64,000 nucleotides of DNA from Sphagnum compactum (GCA_965153455.1 OZ234499.1:8360443-8424442), one strand, 5' to 3'; shown: positions 1 through 12,448, counted from the first letter of the stretch. Notes: a model not told the origin generated them from the sequence alone. Numbers and translations are program-made.

Positions 1-190
1 TTTTTATGTCACCCATTTGGCCTTTGTTATGAATGTAGTTGTTGATGTTGATTGCATAAACGCTAGACATGGCTACTTGTTCTCATCTCTTGTCAACCCT
101 CGTACACATCTCATTACTTCCTGCAGCTTAATAAGCAATGTGAAGCTTGCATTCTCATCCACTGAACTACATTGTTTTGTGGCTATGCAG
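1..190 (+). other. intron portion upstream of first visible RGLG exon
   Basis: The 190 bases before the first recognisable RGLG exon do not encode any expected part of the copine/vWA domain. They end in a pyrimidine-rich stretch and an AG acceptor (TATGCAG). I read this as the end of an intron whose upstream exons lie outside the window. The small open frame running through it is incidental. Confidence 0.65.
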
Positions 191-2232
191 GTCACACGGA
201 GTGTTGACACTGGACCTGGGTACCTTAGTCCACAGGAGAGGATGACCATTGATGCAATTGTGGCTGCTAGGTAATCTCCAGCCTCTTCTACACTCACTAG
301 CTTAGATCTTTTTCCAGTTGTTAGCCAATCTGTGCAGTCTAATGGTGGTAATGACATCATCGGGCTAGAAACTGACCACTCCTGAAATAAAGGCTGTAGC
401 TAGATAGGGTGGAGAGTCACTCATTCAATCTTAGTTGACAAAGCCAAGGGTCTCCTCCTACAATTTTTCTTGATTGCTAAAAGCTGACAACTGTTTTTTC
501 ATCTTGGTGTGCAGTTTTTATCCTCTATCAATTGTTCTAGTGGGTGTGGGTGATGGGCCCTGGGACATGATGCAACAGTTTGATGATAATATCCCAGCTC
601 GCAGTTTTGATAACTTTCAGGTAATTCAAAATCCCAGTTGTCAATAAGCTTTGGAATATCTGAGGAGTTGTGAGTATTTTACAACCAGAAGTGGAGAAGT
701 GGCATGTTACCTTTCAAAAACTGACTTGTTGTCACTTTTGTGGTTGTAGTTTGTGAACTTCTCTAAAATTATGGAGAGGAACTTACCTCCACAACAGAAG
801 GAAGCATTGTTTGCATTATCAGCACTGATGGAGATTCCTCAGCAGTACAAGGCAACAATAGAGCTCGGCATCCTGGGGTATGAACAATGTTGTGAAATGA
901 TTGTGAGCATTGTGGATGTACCATAGAGTTTTTCTTTCTTTTCCAGTCTTCATTTTTATCCTGAATCAGGTGTTGGAAGAAGATGATTGCACCCACTGAA
1001 CAACCTTCTTTTCTTGACTATTGGGTACTGTATTTTAGCTGAGAACCTTATTTGAGATGCAGGTCCATGGTTGTCTGTATACTTGTACCCTGGAATTGTA
1101 TTTGTGAGTTCATTTGAGATCATCTTGTTCTGTTCATGGATGTGTGCATTGATGAGGACTGATGTGGTTGAGAACAGGCAACAAAGAGGAGAATCACCGG
1201 GAAAGAAGCCACTTCCGCCACCGAATGCAGTTTTGCAAGCGGATGCAGGTGCCTATGGTCATCCCCAACCATCGGGCTATGGATCCACACACAGTGTTGG
1301 ACGCTCAAATTCCTATGCACCTGACTATAATAAGCCTCCATCTTATCCTCCATATGGTTATCCACCAGCAAACTTACAATCACAATATAGTGGTCGGGGT
1401 GCATATGGCTATCCATCATCTGGGGCATCATCACCCCCATACAATTATCCACCATCTGGTTCAGCATCACCCCCTACTGCTCCAACATTTGGGGATGAAA
1501 GCCCACAAAGGAGAGAAGATACAGAGGGGGGACAGGTGTGTTGTAACTTCCTTTCTGCTAGGATTTTAATAGAAAAAGGTACCTAAGCTCTTAAGGTCTA
1601 TCCAAGGCATTCTGCAAGACAGCTAAAGCTATGCATGCAGATGCTCACCTCAAAGATGTAGTTGCTCTTTGATGTTTCTATATGCCAACTTCTTGAGAAA
1701 GGTTAGCAAGGAAGACGAAGGTTTAACCAGAACTGGGATGACAAGACACCACTTCTGCCTTCCTGTTCATATTATGGAGTATTTCTTGATCTCTGTTCCA
1801 GTTTCACCAGAGCATCTGTAATGCAAAGAGTGATTGTCTTTTCTCTTACAGGTGTGATACTTCTTTAATCAGTTGAGCATTGAGCAATCTTGCCTTGCTG
1901 ATGTAAACTACATGTTGGTGGTGGAATTTTGCAGAATTGCCCAGTTTGTTTAACAGAGAAGAAGGACATGGCTTTCAATTGTGGCCATCAGGTATCTCTA
2001 TCAGCTTGAGAACTTGTGTTCTTTGCATGTTTTGATTTGGCAGTGTTATCTATCCTTGGATGGATCAAAGGACCGAAAAAATTGGGCCATCATGATTTGG
2101 TGTACTTTCACTGATGTGATTGTCTGTTGCTTTTCAATTGGTGCTCTACAGACATGCCGGGGATGTGGCGCACATCTAACAACCTGTCCAATATGCCGAG
2201 AGAACATTACGACAAGGATCCGTCTTTACTAG
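191..2232 (+). CDS. RGLG-type RING E3 ubiquitin ligase (copine/vWA + RING), 3' part
   Basis: Six exons fit GT-AG introns and keep frame: 191-270, 515-620, 750-877, 1178-1535, 1935-1991 and 2152-2232 (TAG). The first three encode the end of a copine-like vWA domain, with the phrases [50 protein letters not shown] and [18 protein letters not shown]. The large fourth exon is rich in Pro, Tyr, Gly and Ser (repeated YPP/GYP). The last two encode a C-terminal RING with [18 protein letters not shown] and CPIC, ending RIRLY. This order is that of plant RGLG proteins, membrane-associated E3 ligases known in Arabidopsis for roles in ubiquitination, hormone and drought responses. The N-terminal part (myristoylation region and start of vWA) lies off the left edge. 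RING cysteines and histidine all appear present, so the gene looks functional. Paralogue assignment is not possible here. Confidence 0.92.
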
Positions 2233-2660
2233 GCATAGTTCAGATGGGTGATTGCCACTTCAAAAAATAGCAATATAGGGGTAGAAGATACTTGACACTA
2301 TTGTGCAACTCTAGGGAGATGTTTTGTGTACAATATTAGTGTCTCTTTGAGCTAGTAGCATTTGTAATATGACATTGAAGCTGTAGTTTGTACATGTCAT
2401 ACTGGAATCTTGAATCAGACAAGGGTTACAAAGTAGGATGTTATTTTGTCATTACATTGTTTCTGCTACTAGGTTACCAGAAGGTTTTCTGTAACTTGGG
2501 TGACAAACAGGGCATTGGGATCATATTCTAATCCCGAGTTTCTAATGTCAATCACATTTCAAGCCTGTGCAGTGAAAATATAAATGTTCTGAAAGCTTTT
2601 GTATTCTCCTTCACACTTATTGGTGGGAGAGATAGAATAAAGCAGATTTGGAGTAAGGGT
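2233..2660 (+). other. probable 3' UTR of the RGLG gene
   Basis: The sequence after the RGLG stop is moderately T-rich, has no coding signal, and contains AATAAA at 2636-2641, a plausible near-upstream poly(A) signal. The UTR end is inferred; no cleavage site can be seen directly. Confidence 0.35.
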
Positions 2661-3600
2661 TGACTGGTTCACTTGGGTTCTTTCGCAATGAGTTTGTGCC
2701 CATCGCTTGTAGTTAAAGATGCTGCAGTCATCTTTTCTTCACTCCCATATAACTGTTTTGTTTCTCCTCTTTGTTTTTAAGGATGTTTTCTTCCTTCTTT
2801 GTGCACCTCATTTTCTGCATTCAGTTTTGTAGTTCTCAGGCCCCTTTCAGTCAATTATCTTTTGTTCTTTCTTTTCAAATCTATCTTCCAACTTTCCACA
2901 TATCACATTTCAACTTTTGAAATCAAAAGCTGGTGTGGTGTAATTGGTTGGGCATGTATACAAAAATTGGCAGAACCAAATGTATCAATTCTTGGTGAAA
3001 AATCTTTTTTGAGATGTTCCCCCTTAGAGCACCTACTTCTCATGCCACAAATGTGGTGGCAGAAGTTTATTCTAGTTTATTTTGGAATATTATGGGTTGT
3101 TTTGGCAGTGCGTAATCATGGCAGCTGCTTGTCACTGCTATTTGTTATGCAATTTGTGACGAATGTCAAGGTAAGACACACTTGAGCAACTCTCTGAAGG
3201 TTATGACTGCAGTTATTGTTACCTTCAAACTGTCTTGTCACTGCGGAGATTGTTGTGCTTTGTGTAGATTTTCAGTCTGGGTTTATAGTGGCAATCCGTT
3301 GCTTGCTTTTTTGTCTGGATTTGAATTTTGAGAGCAGTGTACATATATACATCAATATTTTGGTCAGACATTTGATATCATCTCTTGTTTTTCATCATCT
3401 TATTTGGGATGAAAAGTGGTAGAGGTGGAAGATGACCAATTGTGGTCAGAATGAAGGTTTCGGAAGGAAAAGGTTCCAAGTTCCAAGTATATTCGTGGCA
3501 CAAGGTTGATTCAGAAAGCCAATAGCAACAAGGTTGGCCTAAATATGGCGACTTGACGGCTATTGGTAGGGAAATGGCAAAGGATAGCATGTTACGGTAG
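2661..3600. other. intergenic spacer, no gene seen
   Basis: T-rich sequence. A 128-residue open frame is hydrophobic and low in complexity, matches no family I know, and has no splice or codon signature. I see nothing else to annotate. Confidence 0.5.
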
Positions 3601-3840
3601 CCTAGGGTCAGTTTCACATTGAGAAAATGAATAATTTTTTTTTCAAAAAATGAATTCATATTTTAATTTTGAAATTATATATTTTTCCATCATCTACTAT
3701 GATATTGTGATATGCGTAGTGAAATTATTCAGAATGTAGCCTATGATAATTATGATGATTTTCAACATGTCAAATTCATATTTTCATGAAATTTCATTTC
3801 ACTATTTGGAGGATTATTTAATGACGAAACTGACCTTAGG
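3601..3840. mobile_element. 240-bp MITE with ~20-bp terminal inverted repeats
   Basis: The left end CCTAGGGTCAGTTTCACATT and the reverse complement of the right end CCTAAGGTCAGTTTCGTCAT agree at 16 of 20 positions, and the similarity continues a few bases outward. The interior is very AT-rich and non-coding. Size, composition and inverted ends fit a miniature inverted-repeat transposable element. GGTAG occurs just outside on both sides (left directly abutting, right after ATAA), a possible but unproven target duplication. Superfamily is unassigned. Confidence 0.6.
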
Positions 3841-6023
3841 ATAAGGTAGTGGCACATGAAGTGAACCCAAAATCAGGATTATGGTTGATTTGGATGGTCA
3901 GATCCTGTCTTGTTGAAGTTTTCTTTATCTTCAAACCTTTCCAACTTTGAAGCATGAAAAATGACTTTCATCAAACAAGCTTAAGATTATGCAACAATCC
4001 TAACTTAGTGCATGGCCACCACTGATTTTTTTTGATGGGCTATATATGGCCTAGTTGCTAGAGGGAAAGCTGCTTGGGCTAATTTTTCTTCCCCAACATA
4101 ATTTTTTGATGTTTTGAGCAATATTGAAAAAAAGTTAGTAAACAACTTCACCCTCATCATGTTGATGGTGATTGCCACTCTTTGACACAAATGACAACAC
4201 CAACGACCGTTAGCAATGATGTTGATGTCATTAAGCAGGCACATTTGAAACACAGATCTCAGGTCTTGTAGCCCACCAAGGAGATCCTCACCCTCCTTTG
4301 TCATGGACATGTTTACAAAATTGCACTCTCTCAACATCGAAATTCTAAATGTTGTCACCAAACTCCAATTCATGGCACATGCTCTCATGGTTCTATTTTC
4401 TTATTGTACAATTTAGCAACTCATGAAACTTCTTGACTATTGTTGTTGGAACTTGTTGATTATTAAACCTTCAAATCAATACAGGACATGCTTTGATAGT
4501 GTAACAAGAGATGACAATAGAAAAGCTGCAACATGGGTCATATATTTCTAATTGGTTTTGGGTCATATGTTTAATGCTTAACTTTATTATTTGTATTTAT
4601 TTTTGGTTTGAAATATAGAGGGGAAAGTATTAATGAAAGAACAATTTAGTGAGGCTGGATTAGAGAGACCAAATGCACATATGTTTTTTAAAAAACATTT
4701 ATTAGTTTTGAAGTTTTATTATCAAAGAGCTACTTGGAGTAGCTATTCCATAACCAACTTTGTGATGAACATTAGGATTGTTGTTGCCAGGTGAAGGTAT
4801 TGTAATGCAGACTTTATAACCCAATTTTACTTGAAGACAATTTAGGTTCTACAGTCACTTGAGTAGTTATTTTTGAGCATGTCTAGCAACCTGAAGTTGC
4901 ATTAACATACATGGAATGATTTTCAAGAATAAGAAAACCAATGCCAAATTGTTTTGAGAATATGTGAAACTTTCATTATATGTAAACAAAACTACATTAT
5001 AACTAATAAGGATGCCAAACTTGGATATCTTGAAATGAAAGAGGCTTTGCACACCTCACAAGCAAAAAACTTACATAACAAAAGTGGCACTTGTAAGAAG
5101 GTGGTGTGATGGATAATTGGATCCTAGTCTCTTGTAGGACGAAAACATACAAAAATGGCACTCTTTAGATCTAGCCTAGTCCTAGTCTAGACCTTGCCTA
5201 GATGTGGGGCTGTTCGAACTCCCAACCTGAAAACCCTAAACCTGAGGATGAAAACTCAAATTGAAGACTTTTAATGCCAAATTTTATTTTATTATTACAC
5301 AATAAAGTCATTTTTGAAAGTGTAAATATGTGGTACATTACCTTTTTGTATGTTTTGTTTTTGAAATATGAACACATTTTTCATTTTTCGGGCCACCCGA
5401 TATAAATGAGTACTCCATTTTCTGTGACCTTGCTTTTTGATAGCATGTTCCTTTTTGTCAAGTCTTAGATGTGTGCGTGAACTGAGTGTGAATTGCATAT
5501 GCGTGTGATGATGATCTTGAACGTGTGAGATTTCCATTGTGCATCTATTTCAGAACATGCACTTGCAATTCTGTCAATCAATACATATATGAGTTCAATA
5601 GGAGTCCAAGGTAAGTGTGTCTCATGAGTTGTGATCAGCTAGAATATAGGAAGAGGGCAGAAGCAGCTTAGAAAAGCAAAAGTTAAGAAGTCTGGGCCCC
5701 ATCCAAGGGATCTGCACAGTAGATGAGCAAAGTGAATGCGTCAACCATTGGTTGGGACAGAGAGGATGCTGCAGGTGGTAGTGAGAGAGGAATTGAGATC
5801 ATATGCACAAGTGATCAGAGGAAGACCGGAGTGCAATGAGAGTTCATTGTGCTGAGAGTATTTTAAGGTCTGCTAAAAGAGGAGTTAGAGTGAAGGAATA
5901 GGGAGGAGGATCCAATAAGAATCTGCCAAACCCCATTTTGGTATCTCGACATCTCACGTTGTTGGTATTTTTGCTTCTAAAGGTTTGTAAGTTTGCAAAA
6001 ACTAGAATTTTGATAGTGATTTG
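3841..6023. other. AT-rich intergenic spacer
   Basis: No coding family, RNA gene or clear element was recognised. Short open frames on both strands lack any family signature. Confidence 0.5.
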
Positions 6024-6285
6024 TAGCTTCATACAAACAAATGCATTTGGCATTTTTAGTTGTGGAAATAATTGGAAAAACTATGGTGATTTGCAACTTC
6101 ATGAAACATTATATCCGGGTCATTTATTTGGGTTGTGTTGTGTGGAATTTGTAGCTATTTGGCAACTTGTGGAAATTGGAAATGTAGTGATCTCCAACTT
6201 CCTATAAACAAGTTCTTTTGGCATTTTTGTTTACGGAAACTATAACATTATGGTGATCTACAACTTCATGATACATTCTATTTGA
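6024..6285. repeat. imperfect direct duplication, two ~90-bp units
   Basis: Two units sharing TTTGGCATTTTT, then TATGGTGAT, then CAACTTCATGA occupy about 6024-6115 and 6192-6285. They are offset by about 170 bases, with different sequence between. They look like an old tandem duplication in non-coding DNA. Confidence 0.6.
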
Positions 6286-7042
6286 AACACATTCACCCAA
6301 GGCAAATATAGGAATAGTTGATCATATTTGTAATAGGTGTAATTGTTGATGCTATGCATGTTATTTACAATCTACCATGGGCGATACTTTTTATGAGGTT
6401 TAAGGTGATGAGATGTACAACTATTAAGGTTTTTATTAGAGTTGGTTTCAGTTCTCATAAGAGTTAAAAGAGAATTAGTCTGGTTATTTTTTAAAAAAGT
6501 CAAAATTTTATACCTTAATCAAATTTTTAGAATATCATCAAAATGAGAATTGTTGATTTTCAACTAGGCCAGTTCTCACCTAAATAAGATTTGAACCCAA
6601 GATCTTTTCAAAATAGACAGTACTAACCACAAAATCACATTTAATCACATGATTAAATGATTGTTTTTATTTAATGCTCATTTATCCTAGTGGTTTTAAA
6701 TTTAAGATCATTGACATCTGTAGGCTTGAAATCTAAAGTTCAACTATTTTGTACACATATAAAAGCTTATGACATAATAATAATGCTTACTAAAATATCT
6801 AGAAAGTCTTGGGTTCAAATCTTGCAAGGGGGTATGGGTAGGTGATTATATCTATTTGGGTCTTTATAAACCTATACAAGCATGAGAACTAGCTTCGAAT
6901 GTTCACTTGATAACCTTCATGAATATCAAGTTTGAGTGTCTGTGATACCCACTTGGTTTTCAAAGTGCGATATTTTGTTCAAAATGAGAACATGCAAGTT
7001 TCAAATTGAAAATTGAACTAAAATCAACTTGTAATTGGTGGA
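6286..7042. other. AT-rich spacer with tRNA B-box-like motifs
   Basis: The motif TTGGGTTCAAATCTTG occurs at about 6810 on the plus strand and as its reverse complement near 6590-6605. It resembles the RNA polymerase III B box (GGTTCRANTCC). Matching A boxes are weak, so these may be decayed SINE heads or chance. No coding gene is visible. Confidence 0.3.
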
Positions 7043-7062
7043 TCTCTAATACCCACCCAACA
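7043..7062. mobile_element. hAT-type terminal sequence (right end)
   Basis: AATACCCACCCAACATTG is the reverse complement of the CAATGTTGGGTGGGTATT terminus seen elsewhere here, including directly behind a hAT transposase at 44.07 kb. The matching left end was not found with confidence. Confidence 0.45.
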
Positions 7063-7480
7063 TTGATTTCTATGTTGAAAAGGAATCATTTTTTCTTGAC
7101 AAATTACTTAACTTTGATTTATGATCACTTCACATTTTCAAATGATAAATGTTCATAAATTTGGTTTTTTTGGAAAATTTCTCACTTAAGTTCTTATAAG
7201 CAATAATTTACTTTTGTTATGTTACAAATTTGGCCATGGAAAATACTAAATTTTTTTACCTAATGAAAATCTCAGTAGAAGTGTCCCGCCCCCCCCCCAA
7301 AACACAAAACAAAAATTGTTGATTTTTTTTTTTCCAAAACTCAGGGAATATGCAACCAAAATATTTTTTATTTTTCACATTTTTGCAAAATTAGTCACCC
7401 AAAAAACAGGGTTGGTTAAACATGGTTTGGTGGGCCGTGACCCTTTTCCCACGGGCCGGGCCGGGTGAAGCACAAGAAGT
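7063..7480. other. AT-rich spacer with C10 and T10 runs
   Basis: Sequence next to the stress-protein island. It holds a C-run at about 7289-7298 and T-runs after 7320. No gene is evident. Confidence 0.45.
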
Positions 7481-7495
7481 TTACCCGCTAGGGTT

Positions 7496-8125
7496 GTGGG
7501 CACCCATTCTTTGTTCCTTTCTGCAAACACCCAGAAGGACGCTGCATCCGGCGGGTATCTAGCGGAGGCTGCGGCGGATCGCACCCCGAGACCCGGGCCG
7601 TGCTGCGGGGGAACGAGTCCTCCGCTTGTGGAGCAGAGGTGCATCCGGCGGGTGTCAGGCGGATGCCGCGGCGGATCGCATGCTGAGTTTGCTGTGGGAG
7701 GAGGTCTCCTCCGCTTGTGGGGCAGAGTTGCATCCGGCGGGTATCTTTCGGATGCCGTGGCGGATCGTATGCTGAGCTTACTGCGGGAGAACGAGCCCTC
7801 CGCCTGTCGATCAGAGTTCGGCGCTTGCATGCGCACGGGCGTTTCTGAAGACAACTCTCGTAAATCAACCGGACATCTCTCTCGTTATTGCAAAGCATTA
7901 ACACTTCGTAGTTCTGCTATTTGGGATTTGGTGTATTTTTGTCTGTTAAATTCTTCCCTGAAGATTCGCGGAGGAGGAGAAGGAGAAGCCGCGCAAGAAT
8001 CTCAGGTTTCGAGCTTGAGAGTTGACTGGCAGAATCAAACTACCGGGAAATCGCAAGTTCGCAGTCACAGCGGGGCTGATCTTACGTCGAAACTTTTGCG
8101 ATACAGAACAAAGAACAAGAACAAG
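7496..8125 (+). promoter_or_regulatory. GC-rich upstream island and probable 5' UTR of the stress-protein gene
   Basis: This island contains the tandem repeat and then ordinary leader-like sequence up to the ATG. An ATG at 7496 opens a frame that stays open for 210 codons into the stress-protein ATG at 8126. Known universal stress proteins of this type start near the later ATG, so I treat the upstream part as non-coding by default. No clear TATA box was seen. Confidence 0.4.
7544..7820 (+). repeat. GC-rich tandem repeat, three units of ~90-97 bp
   Basis: Units begin with GCATCCGGCGGGT at 7544, 7641 and 7730 (spacings 97 and 89). Each carries GGCGGATCG and a CCTCCGCTTGTGG-like segment. The block is sharply GC-richer than the sequence on either side and lies 300-580 bases upstream of the stress-protein ATG. 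It stays open on both strands, because units one and three are in the same frame. It could be promoter/5' UTR sequence or an N-terminal extension. Confidence 0.75.
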
Positions 8126-10532
8126 ATGAGTGCCGACAGGTACTTTGGCCTGGCGCTGGACGGCTCGCTAAGCAGCAAGTATGCATTGAAGTGGGCCATC
8201 GACAACGTTTTCAAGGAGGGAGACCACTTGATTCTCGTGGTTGTGCACAAGGAGGTGCTGGAAGGTGGACAAGTACATCTGTGGGGAAAATCTGGCTCCC
8301 GTAAGTCTCACGACGAACTGTCGATTCTGTCTCCAAATGCTAGATTTTATTTTTTTGTTTCTTTCTTTCTTCCTATGCGGAAGAAGTTTCTCTTCAGATC
8401 TTCTGCAGTATTATTGAGAATGTGTTTGTGTGAAAAAAATCTTTTTAAGATATTCTCTTTGAAGGGAACATTGCTTTCTCTGTTCTTGTCATCTGGCAAA
8501 GAAATGTGCCTGCGTGTTTCACTGAAGGAGGAAGATTCATTCTTTTTGAAGATGACATTCTTGTTTTGTTGCCGTGGCAACAAACAAGATCAATGACCGT
8601 GATCACAACCTGCACAGTTTTCTTTTGAAGGAGTGTGCCCTTCTTACTTCTGGTTTGTTCACTGTCAGTGTTTGCTTCAGGAGACAAGGTTGACTAATGT
8701 GCAACAGCTTTCTCATGAATTTGTGCAGCTCTTGTTCCTTATGCGAATCTAATAGACCCTAGCATTCAGAAGGCATACCAGTTGAAATGGGATGAGGAAG
8801 TTCTTCAATACTTGGAGGAAGCTGTGACAGTAAAGAAGGTGAGATGTTTCATCATTTGTACAAGTGGAGGAAAGTGCATCTGCATTATGACATGGTCTTT
8901 TCTTCTCTGTCTATTCTAGGCTTCCAGGACTCAGTTTTTATGGTCACTGTAAGGATCAATCCAGGACATGCATGTGGAAGCTTTAGAAGGTCATACAAAG
9001 GCAAAGAAGTGTGATGTTTGATCCATCCAGTCCTGCATAGGCAAACAAGCAGAGCATGTTGAGGCTGCATTTTAGGGTTCAGTACACAATTGTAGCTTGA
9101 GAGAATTGTCATCTAGAGAACCCTAGAGAACATTGCATTAGCAATTATGTTACAGAGAATGTTCTGGTAATCAGTTTCATAGGCAGGTTTGCATAATAAA
9201 TATCCAGCTCCAAATTCTATCAGAACAGAACATAGGTTCACATAATTTGAGAAGTGGACAGTACGTTTGAGAGTTTTGCCAATCAATTGTTGTTCACTTG
9301 ACATTGTTTCTGGTTCTCTTAAGTGGTTTGATTGAGCAAGCTTTCTTGTCAGGGTCTCAAGGTGAAGAACATTCTTGTGTTGCAGTTGGCAAAATTGTGT
9401 GTGAGTGTTAACAAACTGTCTAGATGGCCATTTCTGAGAATGCAGGTTCTTGGATGTGTGCAGCTGACAGTGGTGGCTAAGGTGTACTGGGGAGATGCTA
9501 AGGAGAAGATTTGTGCAGCAGTTGTAGAGATCCCACTTGATGGCCTCATAATGGGAAGTCGAGGGTTTGGGACTTTCAAGAGGTACTCTTCAACTTTGCT
9601 GCTCTGTGAATGGTTGACGTCTAAGATGCAAGCCTGAGGACAGCAGGATTCTTTGCAGTTATCCTTACCTCAAATGTTTCTGTTTTTCTATTTGACTTTT
9701 ATTCATCACCCTAATTACGCCTCCCTACTTTATTTAAGAGCAAAGAAACAGCTCTGACCCCAACATATAGTCCCTTCTGAAATAAATTTCCAGTAGCACA
9801 CATATTTGGTCAAAAAACCTGAAGTGTCATTCACTTATCTGGCAAGACTTAGGCTGTCTAATTGGTCAACCTCACTTCCAACTCAAGGCTTTTTGAGAGA
9901 TCTGCCATGATGTTTTACCTTGAATTGTCACCTTATTGAGCTTGAATTGAGCTACCAAATACAATGATGACAGCTACATCAGCAATTTTAGAAGAGGGCA
10001 ACAAATGTTTCTTCAATATGAAAGGTTAGATGGACTCTAGGGCATATGACTGCTTAGAGTTTCTTTCCAGACTTTATCCACATTCAAGGATAGGCCTTGT
10101 GATGTCACAAATCATATGAGTTTGAATCTCCAGTGACACTGCAAGTAGAACTCATCTCCACTTGACTGCTCTAATGCCTCCCCTAGCACTACATGTGACC
10201 ACAACAATCTTACTGACATATGCCTCCATGACAAAATTCGTTTCATGAGACAGAGATAGATTACAGAGTAGGTATATAAAAATTATTTTTATCATAATAG
10301 ATCAGCTCTGGATGGTGGGATGGGATATCTTGTGCACCCACCAAAGCATCTGTGTATATTATTCCTAGAATGGTAGATTTCACCGAAATTTGGCATTCTG
10401 TGTGCACAACAATTTTGTTTTGAGGTTTTTTATTGTATCTCATGCAGGACTCTTCTGGGGAGTGTGAGCAATTATGTGTTGAACAATGTACCCTGCCCAG
10501 TCACAGTTGTGAAACTGCCAGGCCCACTTTAG
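8126..10532 (+). CDS. universal stress protein (UspA-like, ATP-binding type)
   Basis: Four exons join in frame: 8126-8300, 8729-8838, 9464-9582 and 10448-10532 (TAG), giving about 162 residues, the usual size of single-domain plant USPs. The start ATGAGTGCCGAC leads to RYFGLALDGSLSSKYALKW, the typical first strand and helix. The third exon has VYWGDAKEKIC and LDGLIMGSRGFG; the last has TLLGSVSNYVLNNVPCPVTV. Together GSRGFGTFKRTLLGS gives the G-2x-G-9x-G-S nucleotide-binding motif intact. USPs are cytosolic or nuclear alpha/beta proteins linked to stress responses; the exact role is not predictable here. The third exon could instead begin at 9446 (adding six codons), as both acceptors are in frame. 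The first-intron donor is GTAAGT. No frame damage was seen. Confidence 0.9.
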
Positions 10533-12448
10533 GTTTCTAAGGATGCCTTCAACCAATAATGTTGTCGTTTTCAGAGGATGAATGAAGACAAAGGGTTTGC
10601 AGTTTGCACAGTCCAATGTAATATGCGGCTATTGGGAGGTTTCTTCATGTTATATGACTCATCATTAGAGGTAAATGGGTGAATGACCCACATCCCTTGT
10701 TATATCCTGCAGCCATACAGTTCAATCTTGATCTGTTTGTTCCAGGTTCAGTCCATTCAATGGTCATATATAGGGAGAGGAAACAATCATTGACTTTGCC
10801 CAATCTGTATCACATCTACAGGCTAATTTCAAGTTCTACCCAACTTGTGGTCATCTGTAAGGAGACGAAGCAATTGTGCACTGCTTGGATGTGTACTTGC
10901 ATCATGTAAATGTTGTCATTTGCCTCATAATGTTGGATTAAATGTCCAGAATCTCTTGTTCTACCTGTACTGTGCTTGCTATGGATCATCAGTGGTTCAG
11001 TAATTATATGGAGAAGGTTGATGCCGGCTCTTCCCAGTCTGTATGTTTTGTGGGAAGGACTTATTGCCAAACATGGTGATACGATGCAGCAACAAAAATG
11101 TCATTCTTGGAATATTTTGATTCACCACCAAATTATGGTACTTTTTCTGTTGCTGAATGCTCTTGACTGTAAGTGTACCTGCTGTCCAGATTTTCATCAT
11201 ATTTTCCTGGAAATCGGCTTTTTGCTTGAGATTGACCATTGAATGAAATGACTAATTTGTTCTTTGAAGCTCTGTGTTGTAAAGGAGGCTTGTCAGTCAG
11301 TGTCCTATCGTGACAATCTCAAAGTTACAAAATGTTAAATGTACCTCTGTACATTATAGAAGATGTCATTCCTTCACCATATTCTTTTGAAAGTTCAATT
11401 GTTATCATTCATATGGTGAAGGAATGAACTTTCAAATGACTCTATTAAACTTGGTAAAAGGCTTCTTAAACTTCATTACTGCCCAAGACTCGCAAAGACT
11501 TTATCATGTGGTCATCCCAAGCTGAGGATTTGGGTGAGGCTCTTCCTAATCTAACTCCTGCCCAAATCTTTGATCTCCATTTTAGACTTGCATTTAGCTT
11601 ACACCACATTCTTCCCAAATTATATTAAGAACCTAACAGAATTGTTTACCTTTCCATGAATCATAAACAGGGGTCAATGGCAGACCTTCCTCCCCATTGA
11701 CTCCATCCATTTGCCTGGTTGTTGTCACATGACCCTCTCAAGATGTGTATCCTGTTGCACAAGCTTTTCGCAAATTCTAACAGTGATGAGAAGCCTGTAT
11801 GTACTGCTTCCCTCCACAATCTAGCCCTCCACATCTTCAATGCTACAATGGGTTTAATGAGAAAGTGTACATCTTTAACAAGAAAGCTATGGTGCATATT
11901 TGAGACTCTACAATCAACTGTGTACCTGTTTATTCCGCCTCCAGCTTTTTCCAGAAGGTCCATCAGCAAAGCATGTTAATGTTATACTTTGGGGGGGTGG
12001 CAAGGAGGCTGCCCAATGTTTCAAAAATATTGATGTTGAAATTTTATGTCTTGTAACATTTTTCTTTCTTTGAATTTTTTTTTCATACCGAGCATAAATT
12101 GATCTAATTTGTGAAGAACTATGTTACATAAGAGCGGAATTAAAAAGTTATCTTAGAAAGTACCCAAATGTGTGCAAAATAATGATTATTTTTCAGATCG
12201 AAATAACCTGCTTTCAAGGTTTTAATAATAAGTTCTAGTGTCTGTTAACATTTTACCACGGCCTTCAGTCTTTTCATGATGATGGGGTATGGTATCCTAT
12301 TGAAGCACTTGAATATGTCATCTTGAATTACCCCCAAGTGGTTACTGCTTTTCAAATAGATAAATTGCATTGTCGAATGACACAATTTATCTAGTCTGAA
12401 TTCATGGGAGCTGTGTATAAATCATTTTTTCGGCTTCCAAGACCATTA
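10533..12448. other. 3' flank and intergenic spacer after the stress-protein gene
   Basis: This presumably includes the stress-protein 3' UTR. Several short open frames on both strands (for example near 10.98-11.24 and 11.66-11.98 kb) overlap each other and match nothing known. A 16-bp inverted repeat is listed separately. Confidence 0.45.
11367..11426. repeat. 16-bp perfect inverted repeat (hairpin)
   Basis: CATTCCTTCACCATAT at 11367-11382 is perfectly complementary to ATATGGTGAAGGAATG at 11411-11426, with a 28-base loop. It lies about 0.85 kb after the stress-protein stop. It is not followed by a T-run and may be a short foldback remnant. Confidence 0.7.

Noticed and set aside
1120-1569. 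Alternative frames over the RGLG fourth exon
   Set aside because: His/Met-rich translations of the Pro/Tyr-rich coding exon in wrong frames.
2799-3185. 128-codon plus frame after RGLG
   Set aside because: Hydrophobic, low complexity, no family match, no splice or poly(A) context.
6590-6840. B-box-like motifs as SINEs or tRNA genes
   Set aside because: No cloverleaf and only degenerate A boxes; left as motifs in a spacer.
7375-7904. Two long minus-strand frames over the GC-rich repeat
   Set aside because: Frames stay open because of GC richness and repetition; no recognisable domain, and the opposite strand leads into a real gene.
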